From: Adineta ricciae
Taxonomy: Eukaryota; Rotifera; Eurotatoria; Adinetida; Adinetidae
DNA length: 64,000 bases
NCBI GenBank assembly: GCA_905250025.1
Contig: CAJNOJ010000183.1
Coordinates: 124,001 to 188,000 of the forward strand
Direction of reading: 5' to 3'
The notes under the pieces are model-generated. The model had not been told where the DNA came from, ran no database searches, and saw only the letters and a list, made by a program, of their open reading frames with translations. Positions 11,110 to 22,120 of the stretch are shown in pieces (position 1 is the first letter of the stretch; every line of letters starts with the position of its first letter). The translations under genes and the position numbers were made by a program.

Positions 11110-12234
11110 TTAATATCTGGGATCGTTTGTTGTATCATCATTCATATGTGCTCGTAATTCTTGCTCGCGTAGAATTGATCTGCGATACTTTTCAGTAAGC
11201 CTTCGTATCTCGTGTTCATCTTTCAATCCCTGCTTTTGAAATTGTTTGACAATATATTCTTGCTCTTCCAACGATTGCCTTAAATTCAGTACTTCATCTT
11301 CTTTTTGTTTCTTCAAATCATTGGCGGATCTTTCTGGACTGATACGCATCTGATTGATTGGTAGAGGATCTCTCACGCTTAAGAACTTCTCGATCAGCTG
11401 TGTACGATAGTCAACCGCTGCAAAATATTGATTGTACACGCATTCGCTACCATTGTTGTAATCATCTCGATTTATTGAACCGGAAAACAGAATTCCGAGT
11501 TTAAAGAATGGAGCGATTTTATGAAAAGCAGCATCTTCTACCAATTCTTTTCGCAATTTCTCACGTTGTTCTTCGTTTTTCGATTCACAATGTGTTATAA
11601 TTAAGCAGGAATTTTTCGATGTCTCTTCACCAAAATACTCTATTAATGTTTCGATTGACTGTATATCTTCCCTGTTGATACCAACTGTCACAGAGACACA
11701 AAAGCAAATAGCGTGAAATTTTGTAATTTCCATCGTGGCGCACAGTTTGATTGCGTTTAAAATGGTGTCGTTGTCGCGGATGTCAACTTCTTTGCTACCG
11801 CGTTCGAACAAACCCGGTGTATCGATAATATTAATAACAGTGTCCTTGTCTTTTAAATTAAATGCTTGGAATTGTGGATCTCTTGTTCCGGATTTCAACG
11901 TCAATTCGCTCGGAACGCTCGTCGGATCAACTAACAGTGCTTTGATCGTTGATTTGCCGGTGCGTGTACGTCCAATGATTAAAATATTCACATGCTCAAC
12001 TTTTTTCATTTTATACAGACCATTTTCTTTAAAATCCTGGACAATTTCCTGGGTAATTTTGTTTCGCTTTGACTCCAAATTATCCGTACGATATCGTTCG
12101 CGCAGTGTGCTCTGAAATGAACAGAATATCAGTTGGTACCCATTCAATATTAGTTCTGAATAAGCATGTTGGCAGCTTCTTTTTCTACGTCAAAGAATAT
12201 ACATGATATTTACCGAACTCTTTTTGTCAGACAT
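11110..12234 (-). CDS. AIG1/GIMAP-like GTPase with C-terminal coiled coil, intact haplotype
   Basis: Exon 1 (12234-12214) encodes MSDKKSS. A 102-nt intron (12213-12112, GTAAAT...TTTCAG) and exon 2 (12111-11110) complete 340 residues. The P-loop GRTRTGKST (54-62) and the G3 motif DTPG (104-107) followed by LFERG identify an AIG1-type P-loop GTPase. The later strand LIITHCES is the likely G4 region. The tail (~265-340) is Glu/Gln/Arg-rich and coiled-coil-like. AIG1/GIMAP proteins bind GTP and oligomerise on membranes in vertebrate lymphocytes and in plant defence; a role here is inferred only from family. The tiny first exon was chosen because it restores an ATG directly in frame; the longer frame in the track has no ATG. 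The gene is nested between ART1 and ART2 and convergent with ART1. Confidence 0.75.
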
Positions 12235-12566
12235 AATAGAACACATTGATTTTGACCAAATGAGTGTACTGGTTCGATATAGTGTTTACTTCGATTGCTT
12301 ACATGTAAAATCTTCCAGTTCTCTGTAATGCGTTGTCGTTTTATAGCTGCTGCTCAGTTCATATAATTTTTTCCAAGAAGCCCGTAAATCGAGAACATAC
12401 GCTTTTTTTCAAATGTATGACGTCAGAAATAAAGAATGAGATTTTATGTTGGAATAAAAATACTGACAAGGAAGAGAATGCAGAGTAGATGGCGGGTAGA
12501 ATGTAGGTTTTCTCCTAGCTACAACAACGTTTACACCCGCAAAAAATACATTTTATTATTCGTCAT

Positions 12567-13311
12567 TTAATTCAACAAAGAAAGACAAAGTGTATGATTA
12601 ATGTTTCCTGACGACTCATCGCTTTGGTCGATGTTGAATCTTTGTATTCGATGATTTCCCCAATCGGCTACGTAAAGATTTCCATCTACATCGAATGCTA
12701 AACCTTGAGGATTCTGTAATTGATTCGCGTCATTTCCTTCACCATATCCGCCAGCAATAATAGTTCCTTGTGCCATTCCTTTGCAGAAGCGCATCACACG
12801 ATGATTAGCATTATCAGCCAAGTAGATTGTTCCTAATGCATCAACTATTAATCCATCAGGATGCGATAGTTGTGTCAGTTTATCACCTTGACCTCGACCA
12901 CCAGCAACAAGAACTCCTTCTTTGGCGTTCTTTTCCCACATCATGACACGATGATTTCCATTATCGGATACGTATACAGATTGATCTTCATCGACGAAAA
13001 CAAATGTTGGCCAGCTGAGCTGATCGAGATCGTTTCCTGGTCCATTGCCGCCGGCTACGATCGTTCCAATTGTATCACCTGCACGATATCGTCGAACTTC
13101 ATGTAGCTCGCTATTAGAAACATAGACAAATCCTTGACAATCCATCGTTAGACGCTGACATGCTAATTCCGATAGTATCGTCTCTCCGCTTTTACTATTT
13201 TGACGAGACCATCGAACGATTTGTTCATTTTTCGAATCACTAACAATGACATTGTCATTATGAACGATCACATCTGTTGGTCCATTTAACTGATCAGATC
13301 GACGTCCTGGT
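12567..13311 (-). CDS. ART2 C-terminal NHL propeller, haplotype A fragment
   Basis: This is the C-terminal ~247 residues of the ART2-NHL protein, corresponding to 15659-16403. It is cut by the n at 13312. It holds about five NHL-type blades with recurring G-x-G-N-D-x-x-Q-L-x-x-P and V-A/S-D-x-x-N-H-R-V patterns and ends at the same stop context. The body of the gene is represented only by the second copy. Confidence 0.75.
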
Positions 13312-13312
13312 N
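13312..13312. other. Contig joint 2 (single n)
   Basis: Right of the n the sequence restarts inside the ART1 gene (equivalent to 10151). The left end (cgacgtcctggt) recurs at ~16403. So 10151-13311 and 13313-16403 are two haplotypes of one block; the 70-bp length difference is mostly the deletion in the GTPase gene. Confidence 0.75.
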
Positions 13313-14124
13313 CTCTGGATGCGGTCTTTCGCATTGGAAGTATAACTCAAGTTCAAGATGAACCACAAGTATGGACCGTAGAACTCGATCTAAGCGATAA
13401 TCGCGACAAAAAACTCAATACTCTCATGGATCGTATGCGACTTGAAATCGATGGATTAACGGAGTCGTACAAATTAGGCAGTTTAATGATGAAAGTTGGT
13501 CAATATGATGTAGCAGAAGAAATTTATAATAAATTAAATGACGAAACCAATGATGAACGAGAAAAAGCGAATATTCAACATCAACTGGGATACATAAAAT
13601 ATAAACAAGGAAAGTCAAAGGAAGCTCTCGATTGGTACCAACGAGTATTGGGCGTCTATGTAAAGATTCTCGGAAAGGAGCATAAAAATGTCGCTGCAGT
13701 TTACAATAACATCGGCTTAGCTTATGACAGTCTCAATGAGCGTTCAAAAGCCTTGGACTATTATCAAAAGGCTAGACAAATCTATGAAAAAACTTCAGCG
13801 AATGATCCCGTTCTAGCGACATGTTACAATAACATAGCGTCAATCTATGCTGCCGAAGGAGACCATCAACCAGCACTAAATTATTACCAGAAATCATCTG
13901 AAATCAGTCAGAAATTGCAGGCCACCGACCATCCTGACTATGCTACTTTGGAAAATAATATTGGTCTAATTTATTTGACAAGTGGGGACTTTAAAGAAGC
14001 TTTCAAATACTTTCATAATGCGGTTAAAATTGGCACGAAATCTTTGCCGGTTGACCATGCAGATTTGACAACTTATCAGGATAATCTCAAAATGGCAACT
14101 GAGAAACTGGACAAGTATAAATAA
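13313..14124 (+). CDS. ART1 C-terminal part, second haplotype fragment
   Basis: The frame opens directly at the joint within the last strand of the ART domain (SLDAVFRIG) and runs to the normal stop. It covers the linker and all the TPRs of ART1. The differences from 10151-10962 are a handful of substitutions and no frameshift. The catalytic Arg, STS and ExE lie upstream of the joint and are absent here. Read it as an allele of ART1, not as a separate TPR gene. Confidence 0.75.
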
Positions 14125-14271
14125 CGATACTAGTGGTTGGTTTAAAAACTTTACTATAATCTCAACTAAATACAATGGGCAAACGTGTTTTCTTATTGAG
14201 TATTTTAGAAAAATACAATGTAGTAACTCTTGAATAAAATAGTAGTGTGTATATAATGTCGAATAGTAAAA

Positions 14272-15325
14272 TTAAAATCTCGGATCGTTTGTTGTATTAT
14301 CACTCATATGTGCTCGTAATTCTTGCTCGCGTAGAATAGCTCTGCGATACTTTTCAGTAAGCCTTCGTATCTCGTGTTCATCTTCCGACTCCTGCTTTTG
14401 AAATTGTTTGACAATATATTCTTGCTCTTCCAGCGCTTGCCTTAAATTCAGTACTTCATCTTCTTTTTGTTTCTTCAAATCATTGGCGGATCTTTCTGGA
14501 CTGATACGCATCTGATTGATTGGTAGAGGATCTCTCACGCTTAAGAACTTCTCGATCAGCTGTGTACGATAGTCAACCGCTGCAAAATATTGATTGTACA
14601 CGCATTCGATACCATTGTTGTAATCATCTCGATTTATAGAACCGGAAAACAGAATTCCGAGTTTAAAGAATGGAGCGATTTTGTGAAAAGCAGCGTCTTC
14701 AACCAATTCTTTTCGCAATTTCTCACGTTGTTCTTTGTTTTTCGATTGACTGTATATCTTCCCTGTTAATGCCAACTGTCACAGAGACACAAAAGCAAAT
14801 AGCATGAAATTTTGTAATTTCCATCGTGGCGCATAGTTTGATTGCGTTTAAAATTGTGTTGTTGTCGCGGATGTCAACTTCTTTGCTACCGCGTTCGAAC
14901 AAACCCCGTGTTTCGATAATATTAATAACAGTGTTCTTGTCTTTTAAATAAAATGCTTGGAATTGTGGATCTCTTGTTCCGAATTTCAACGTCAATCCGT
15001 TCGGAACGCTCGTCGGATCAACTAGCAGTGCTTTGATCGTTGATTTGCCGGAGTGCATACGTCCAATGATTAAAATATTCACATGCTCAACTTTTTTCAT
15101 TTTATACTGACCATTTTCTTCAAAATCCTGGACAATTTCCTGGGTAATTTTGTTTCGCTTTGACTCCAAATTATCAGTACGAAATCGTTCGGGCAGTGTG
15201 CTCTGAAATGAACAGAATATCAGTTGGTACCCATTCAATATTAGTTCAAAATAAGCATGTTGGCAGGTTCTTTTTCTACGTCAAAGAATATGCATGATAC
15301 TTACTGAACTCTTTTTGTCAGACAT
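14272..15325 (-). pseudogene. AIG1-like GTPase, second haplotype, broken by a 71-bp deletion
   Basis: This is the counterpart of 11110-12234. Exon 1 (15325-15305) and a GTAAGT donor are present and the P-loop survives as GRMHSGKST. Near 14746 the segment equivalent to 11578-11648 is missing. The lost 71 bp is bounded in the intact copy by the direct repeat TTTCGATT. The loss shifts frame, removes the strand and loop expected to carry the G4 specificity motif, and splits the gene into two frames (15238-14723 and 14775-14272). The G3 motif has also changed from DTPG to ETRG. The C-terminal coiled coil stays open. No full-length GTPase is expected from this allele. Confidence 0.8.
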
Positions 15326-15658
15326 AATAGAACACATTGATTTTGACCAAATGAGTGTACTGGTTCGATGTAATATTTACTTCGATTGCTTACGTGTAAA
15401 ATCTTCCAGTTCTGTGTAATGCGTTGTCGTTTTATAGCTGCTGCTCACTTCGTACAATTTTTCCCAAGAAGCGCGTAAATGGAGAACATACGCTTTTTTA
15501 CAAATGCATGGCGCCAGAAATAAAGAATGAGATTTTATGTTGGAATAAAAAATACTGACAAGGAAGAGAATGCAGAGTAGATGGCGGATAGGATGTAGGT
15601 TTTCTCCTAGCTACAACAACGTTTACACCCGCAAAAAATACATTTTATTATTCGTCAT

Positions 15659-18519
15659 TTAATTCAACAAAGAAAGACAAAGTGTATGATTGATGTTTCC
15701 TGACGACTCATCGCTTTGGTCGATATTGAATCTTTGTATTCGATGATTTCCCCAATCGGCTACGTAAAGATTTCCATCTACATCGAATGCTAAACCTTGA
15801 GGATTCTGTAATTGATTCGCGTCATTTCCTTCACCATATCCGCCAGCAATAATAGTTCCTTGTGCCATTCCTTTGTAGAAGCGCATCACACGATGATTAG
15901 CATTATCAGCCAAGTAGATTGTTCCTAATGCATCAACTATTAATCCATCAGGATGCGATAGTAGGGTCAGTTTATCACCTTGACCTCGACCACCAGCAAC
16001 AAGAACTCCTTCTTTGGCATTCTTTTCCCACATCATGACACGATGATTTCCATTATCGGATACGTATACAGATTGATCTTCATCGACGAAAACAAATGTT
16101 GGCCAGCTGAGCTGATCGAGATCGTTTCCCGGTCCATTGCCACCGGCTACGATCGTTCCAATTGTATCACCTGCACGATATCGTCGAACTTCATGTAGCT
16201 CGCTGTTAGACACATAGATAAATCCTTGACAATCCATCGTTAGACGTTGACATGCTAATTCCGATAGTATCGTCTCTCCGCTTTTACTATTTTGACGAGA
16301 CCATCGAACGATTTGTTCATTTTTCGAATCACTAACAATGACATTGTCATTATGAACGATCACATCTGTTGGTCCATTTAACTGATCAGATCGACGTCCT
16401 GGTCCACGCCCACCCGCAATTAATCGACCTCTCGTTGCACCATCTGTCCATTCTACGATACGATCATTNTGACATGCTAATTCCGATAGTATCGTCTCTC
16501 CGCTTTTACTATTTTGACGAGACCATCGAACGATTTGTTCATTTTTCGAATCACTAACAATGACATTGTCATTATGAACGATCACATCTGTTGGTCCATT
16601 TAACTGATCAGATCGACGTCCTGGTCCACGCCCACCCGCAATTAATCGACCTCTCGTTGCACCATCTGTCCATTCTACGATACGATCATTCAAACAGTCA
16701 GCAATTATGATAGTTCGATCTTTATCGATGAAAAGACCGATTGGACCATTGAGTTGATTGAGTTCACTACCGTTTCCGTGACCACCTGCTACTGTGATGC
16801 CTTCTTGTACCCACTTTGTCTTCGCAGGAATATTTGGGATTGTATTTGTTGTATTTGCTTTACTATTTTTATTTGATTGAGCTTGTTCTTTGATCATGAG
16901 CGCCTTTTCCTCCCATTCCATACTTTTGTCATATTGTTGACTCTGTGCGGTAACTTCAGCTAGTTCATCGTAAAGAATAGCAAGAAACGGGTGATTTGGT
17001 GGAAAGTCATGAATGAAACGTACAAAATACTTTTCTGCTAAATCAAATTTACCCATTCTCGCCAATATCTTTCCGAATATTCGAAGATTTGTTACTCCTA
17101 CTCCATTTTGACTTTTCCTATTGAGCAGAACTTGTTTCAGCGCATTAGCATCATCGCTACATAGATCCATTCGAATAATCCATACATTGTCTTCGTCAAG
17201 ATCAACACTAGTCAAATGAAAGATCGAACCAAACATAAATAATACTTCATCTTCCGTGGGAAAAGAACTGTGCGCGCTGATCTCTGCAAATGGCTTCGTA
17301 GTAACCATCTGTGGGTCAGCAATAATTTCGAATAAAACTCGTTTCATAGTTGCTGATGACGAACTGCTCAGAAACGACAGAGCTGTTGATCGATTTGTAC
17401 TCGTCGAAAAGAAGGAATTGATTGAAATAAACTCTCCTGACAATCGTTTAAGAATTTCCAATTCTTCGTCGGACATACATTGACTTCGATACACATTCAA
17501 CACGCGTGTTGTCTGATATTCCTGAAGTTGATGATAAATATCGCCAATATACGAACGAAAGAGATAGATCATATGAATATTTTGAGTACGCAATGCAGCA
17601 TTGAGAGTCTTGTAGAAGAATGTTTCACGTGTGTACCACCACAGGGCTTTTCCCNNNNNNNNNNNNNNNNNNNNNNNNNNNNNNNNNNNNNNNNNNNNNA
17701 TTGACTTCGATACACATTCAACACGCGTGTTGTCTGATATTCCTGAAGTTGATGATAAATATCGCCAATATACGAACGAAAGAGATAGATCATATGAATA
17801 TTTTGAGTACGCAATGCAGCATTGAGAGTCTTGTAGAAGAATGTTTCACGTGTGTACCACCACAGGGCTTTTCCCGACGAATAAGATTGTCGAAATTCAC
17901 GAAGATTGTTCAGTTCTTCTTTGTTACCTAAATACTCGTTGATATAATACGAGATCAATTCGTTTTTATCAGCTTCACTAGGTTTCATTCGTAATAGACA
18001 ATCAATAAGAACTTGGAAGAAAACAAATTGACCATTCACTCCTGTTGTTGCTTTGTTCGAACCAGGACTTGTAGTGAACATATTGATTGATAATGGTTCA
18101 TCGATTTGTTGCTGAATTCGATAATCATCCTGTATTCGAGATATGAGCTCATTAGGTTCAATAATAACTGCTTTAATCTTAGGATATTTCGAAGTCCACC
18201 GTCGATTTCCTTGTTTGTGTGTGCAGTAAATATAGATCGACGAAATTTGTCGAAGTAAATGAATGGCTGGTATGATGATCTTCCCTTGATAGTCGTTGAC
18301 AACAATGACTAGTCGGTGATCTTTCGATTGCTGTTCAATATATTCCTGACAGTCTTTTATATCATTGAAGTTAATGAGGTGATTGATAATAGCGCGTAAT
18401 CTTTCTTGAACGACTGCATTTTTTATATTGTCATCGAGCCAAATGAGACTAACTTGCTCTAGATTCATATTGTTCTCGTCGGTGTCAAGTTCATTATTTG
18501 ATGCGATACTTTGCGCCAT
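15659..18519 (-). CDS. ART2: receiver-like domain + ADP-ribosyltransferase + TPR + NHL propeller
   Basis: Reading from the ATG at 18519 (MAQSIASNN), the order is: receiver-like domain with LIWLDDN (~25-150), helical segment, ART core with Arg in NVYRSQ (R271), STS (298-300) and ExE as EDE (E349, E351), a short TPR-like stretch (~415-480), then about six NHL blades to the stop at 15659. Two assembly duplications interrupt the gene: 176 bp around the N run (17479-17654 = 17700-17875) and 221 bp around the n at 16469. Dropping one copy of each leaves 2418 nt, an exact multiple of three, giving 805 residues, so the gene is probably intact. An upstream ATG at 18588 is only 9 bp from TATAAA (18598-18603) and so lies before the likely transcription start; 18519 is preferred. 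Cytosolic; NHL propellers usually bind protein or RNA. Confidence 0.8.
16248..16690. repeat. Apparently exact 221-bp duplication around contig joint 3 (n at 16469)
   Basis: Positions 16248-16468 and 16470-16690 appear identical. With the n the insert is 222 nt, so it stays in frame and falsely adds 74 codons of NHL repeat to ART2. Lack of divergence points to an unmerged overlap of the same haplotype, not a biological repeat. Confidence 0.8.
17479..17875. repeat. Apparently exact 176-bp duplication around a 45-N gap (17655-17699)
   Basis: Positions 17479-17654 and 17700-17875 appear identical and lie in the ART2 coding region, just around the catalytic Arg. The two halves of the gene join in frame if one copy is dropped (minus strand 17700 to 17478). 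This is an assembly overlap left unmerged. Confidence 0.85.
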
Positions 18520-18597
18520 CGCTATCTGAAATTCTATAGAAATCTGTGCGTGTTTTTTCGAAATTATGATCGATCGAACTGCCACCATTACAGAAGA

Positions 18598-18603
18598 TTT
18601 ATA
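18598..18603 (-). promoter_or_regulatory. TATA box of ART2
   Basis: TATAAA on the minus strand lies 9 bp before the first ATG (18588) and 78 bp before the second (18519). With a start site ~25-30 bp downstream, the mRNA would begin after the first ATG, supporting 18519 as start. It is conserved in the other haplotype at ~19732-19737. Confidence 0.5.
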
Positions 18604-19169
18604 CTTGAAGTCTGCTTAGCAACTTTTTCCTTATCCAGTTTTTTCATTGCCCATCACTGAAAAATGGCATCGACTCGAAATAATTATTCATCGACACGAT
18701 AGGAAGATATCGCTATAACTAGTGACTTCGTTTTTATCTTAAAGCTGCCTTGTCAATAGTTTACGTTTTTTATTTACTGTTCTGTTTGACTTCGAAAAGT
18801 ATACTCGAAAGAAAAAAAAGAATGTTTTTGTCTTTCGCAATGTGAGTCGACATAATGTTTCCATTTGATCGTTCATTGTTGTTCGTGAGCATTCAAGTAC
18901 TCATATGCATTCGAGTAGATATGAGTGAAGGTGTATAATAGTCTTCTTCGAACTGGAATGACCATTTTCTCTCTTGTAAATACAATTCGAACTATAAAGA
19001 ATAAGATGCGTCATTGACACTTTTATTGCTTCAAAGCATATTTCTCCTTTTTTCCAACTAAAACTTGATTTGCGAGTATTTTTCGCACTGCATGGTGATA
19101 AAGTTGTTGTCGGAAGACATTTCTTTCAAAGTAGTTTATCAGATCTAACGGATTCGACAGCATATAAAA

Positions 19170-19288
19170 ATGTGCACCAACTGTAAGTAAATTTGTGGAA
19201 CCATAAAATTGAGTAGTGAGCTGATTTTCATCCTAGGTTTCACTCGTAATGGGACACGTGAATTAGATTTCATAGTCGTATGGCTCGA
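19170..19288 (+). CDS. ART3 exon 1 and start of exon 2, haplotype fragment
   Basis: ATG at 19170 opens a 13-nt exon (to 19182), followed by a 54-nt intron (19183-19236, GTAAGT...CCTAG) and the first bases of exon 2 up to the n at 19289. It matches 20301-20419. In this copy the ART2 start (18519) and the ART3 start lie head to head ~650 bp apart, which is the true intergenic distance once the joint is removed. Confidence 0.7.
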
Positions 19289-19289
19289 N
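19289..19289. other. Contig joint 4 (single n)
   Basis: Right of the n the sequence restarts inside ART2 (equivalent to 18156, minus-strand gene). The left end recurs at ~20419. So 18156-19288 and 19290-20419 are two versions of the ART2/ART3 divergent promoter region. Confidence 0.75.
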
Positions 19290-19653
19290 GTTCAATAATA
19301 ACTGCTTTAATCTTAGGATATTTCGAAGTCCACCGTCGATTTCCTTGTTTGTGTGTGCAGTAAATATAGATCGACGAAATTTGTCGAAGTAAATGAATGG
19401 CTGGTATGATAATCTTCCCTTGATAGTCGTTGACAACAATGACTAGTCGGTGATCTTTCGATTGCTGTTCAATATATTCCTGACAGTCTTTTATATCATT
19501 AAAGTTGATGAGGTGATTGATAATAGCACGTAATCTTTCTTGAACGACTGCATTTTTTATATTGTCATCGAGCCAAATGAGACTAACTTGCTCTAGATTC
19601 ATGTTGTTCTCGTTGGTGTCAAGTTCATTATTTGATGCGATACTTTGCGCCAT
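19290..19653 (-). CDS. ART2 N-terminal receiver-like domain, second haplotype fragment
   Basis: The ATG at 19653 (MAQSIASNN) opens the same N-terminal domain as at 18519, with LIWLDDN and the strand LVIVVND. It is cut by the n after ~121 codons. A few synonymous changes and one or two residue changes separate it from the other copy. It is an allele fragment, not a stand-alone protein. Confidence 0.75.
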
Positions 19654-20300
19654 CGTTATCTGAAATTCTATAGAAATCAGTGCGTGTTTTTTCGAAATTA
19701 TGATCGATCGAACTGCCACCATTACAGAAGATTTATACTTGAAGTCTGCTTAGCAACTTTTTCCTTGTCCAGTTTTTTCATTGTCCATCACTGAAAAATG
19801 GCATCGACTCGAAATAATTATTCATCGACACGATAAGAAGATATCGCTATAACTAGTGACTTCGTTTTTATCTGAAAGCTGTCTTGTCAATAGTTCACGT
19901 TTTTTATTTACTGTTCTGTTTGACTTCGAAAAGTACTCGAAAGAAAAAAAAGAGTGTTTTTGTCTTTCGCAATGTGAGCTGACATAATGTTCCATTTGAT
20001 CGTTCATTGTTGTTCGTGAGCATTCAAGTACTCATATGCATTCGAGTAGATATGAGTGAAGGTGTATAATAGTCTTCTTCGAACTGGAATGTCCATTTTC
20101 TCTCTTGTAATTATAATTCGAACTATAAAGAATAAGATGCGTCATTGACACTTTTATCGCTTCGAAGCATATTTCTCCTTTTTACCAACTAAAACTTTAT
20201 TTGCGAGTATTTTTCGCACTGCATGGTGATAAAGTTGTTGTCGGAAGACATTTCTTTCAAAGTAGTTTATCAGATCTAACGGATTCGACAGCATATAAAA

Positions 20301-22119
20301 ATGTGCACCAACTGTAAGTAAATTTGTGGAACCATAAAATTGAGTAGTGAGCTGATTTTCATCCTAGGTTTCACTCGTAATGGGACACGTGAATTAGATT
20401 TCATAGTCGTATGGCTCGATGCAGCAGTGGGTGACAGTGCACTTAAATTGGTACAAAAAAAAGTTCAACTAATAATGAAGCATTTTAAGAATATGGATAC
20501 AGAAGAAGACTGTGAAGAATATATTCGTTCTGCTCAACTTGGTCAAACTATTGTTGTGGTTACCACTGAAGATTCTGCTAAAATTATCGTACCCGCCATT
20601 CATCACCGATGTCAAGTGGGAGCTGTATTTGTCTACAATGGTACAAGCACGACGTGTGACCAATGGAAATCCATATATAAAAAGGTATAAAATAGCGAAT
20701 GTAAATATTAGAGACGAATGGATCTGTTTACATTTATATTCTCCGACGATCTCTGTTCCTTACTTTCATTGTAGGTCAAATTCCTCGAGCTTGATGCAGT
20801 TGAAAAGCATGTCAAAGCATTTCGGTGTCGCTGGCTCCGCAATACATCTCATGATTATATTCCAATGAGTATTTTCAACATGCAAAATGTCAGCGCAGAA
20901 CGTTCATCTACAGATTTAAACGGAAGGTTTCTCTTTGTGCAATTGCTGCTGGATATTCTTCTGGACTTAGATCCGCCGTTCAGCAATAAAGACAAGTTTA
21001 TTCGGAAATGTGCCAGATTGTATGAAAGAAATGCAAAGGAATTGGAAGTCCTGGCAGACTTCAACACAAATTATTGTCCAACTGCAGTTTTAGAGTGGTA
21101 TACAAGAGAATGTTTCATTTTTAAACTTCTCAACAAAGCACTTCGACGACAAAATATTTCACTTCTTCTTCTCTTTTCCTTCTTCATTCAAGATATGCAA
21201 AATCAACTGAAAAATTTACAGTGTCAATCATCAGTAAATGTATATCGCGGTCAAGTGATTTTAAAGACCGAATTAGCTCATTTGAAAAACTCATGCGGCA
21301 AATATATTGCTATGAATTCGTTTTTGTCAACGAGTCTTAGTAGAGACGTAGCTCTTCAGTTCATGGGTGGTGCTACCGGAAGCCCGACTGAAGAAGATTT
21401 AGAATACGTTTTGTTTGATATACATGCGACTTCTAATGACAAGACTGGAGGATCATCATTTGTCAACATTGCTGATACTGGTTATTTTGATGCAGAAGAA
21501 GAAGTCTTATTCAGTTTAAATTCAGTGTTCCAACTCGATAGTGTCCAAACTGATCCAACACATCCAGATTTAACCATTATAAAAATGACGTTCTGTGACA
21601 ACAACAAGCATGAGTTACACGCCGTTTTTAATGCGATGAAAAAACAGTTCAAACAAGATTGCAATGATATAAGAGGAGACGATCGCGATACAACCCCTAT
21701 AACTCTCGGTGTTGTCCTACTCAATATGGGACACATGAAACTAGCGAAGACGGTCTTCACTCAGGTGCTACGTAAACTGAGAAGATCACCAGACACAGTA
21801 GATGTTGGCAGATGCTGCCATTATATTGGTGATGTATACCGACAAAAAAATTGCTTTTCAAAAAGTATCCAGTGGTACAAAAAAGCATTGAGAATATACG
21901 AAAGTACCGCACGAGACAACCATTCATTAGTCGCAAAAACATACTTATCACTTGGTCATGCCTATAGCAAGACGACAGATTGGAAATTTCCAGTATGGTA
22001 CCGAACTGATCTTGCCAGTAAGTCGAAGCATAAACAGATTTATCATACATAAAGATTATTCTCATTTCCGTAGACTGGTGGTCGACAAATGTCAGCAGAC
22101 GATGGCGAAAGAGTCTACG
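20301..22119 (+). CDS. ART3: receiver-like domain + ADP-ribosyltransferase + TPR + zinc ribbon, haplotype A (exons 1-3, start of 4)
   Basis: Exons: 20301-20313 (MCTN), 20368-20684, 20775-22017, then 22074 onward to the joint at 22120. Introns are 54, 90 and 56 nt with GT-AG ends and consistent phases. With exon 4 taken from the other haplotype (23373-24040) the total is 2241 nt, i.e. 746 residues. Order: receiver-like domain with VVWLDAAV (~15-125); helical segment; ART core with Arg in NVYRGQ (R268), STS (295-297) and ExE as EEE (E351, E353); then TPRs. Without splicing, the gene would look like two short frames with false stops. No signal peptide, so probably cytosolic. It is divergent from ART2 across a shared ~650-bp promoter region. 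Confidence 0.8.
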
Positions 22120-22120
22120 N
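22120..22120. other. Contig joint 5 (single n)
   Basis: Right of the n the sequence restarts inside ART3 exon 3 (equivalent to 20822) and the left end (gtctacg / gcctacg) recurs at 23418. Both blocks are 1298 bp long and differ by scattered substitutions, as alleles would. Confidence 0.75.

Noticed and set aside
16249-16690. Extra NHL blade in ART2
   Set aside because: Product of an identical 221-bp overlap around an n, not a real repeat.
18520-18588. ATG at 18588 as ART2 start
   Set aside because: It lies only 9 bp from the TATA box, so it is probably upstream of the transcription start; 18519 fits better.
20340-20690. Separate 116-residue protein
   Set aside because: It is exon 2 of ART3; the stop lies inside the following intron.
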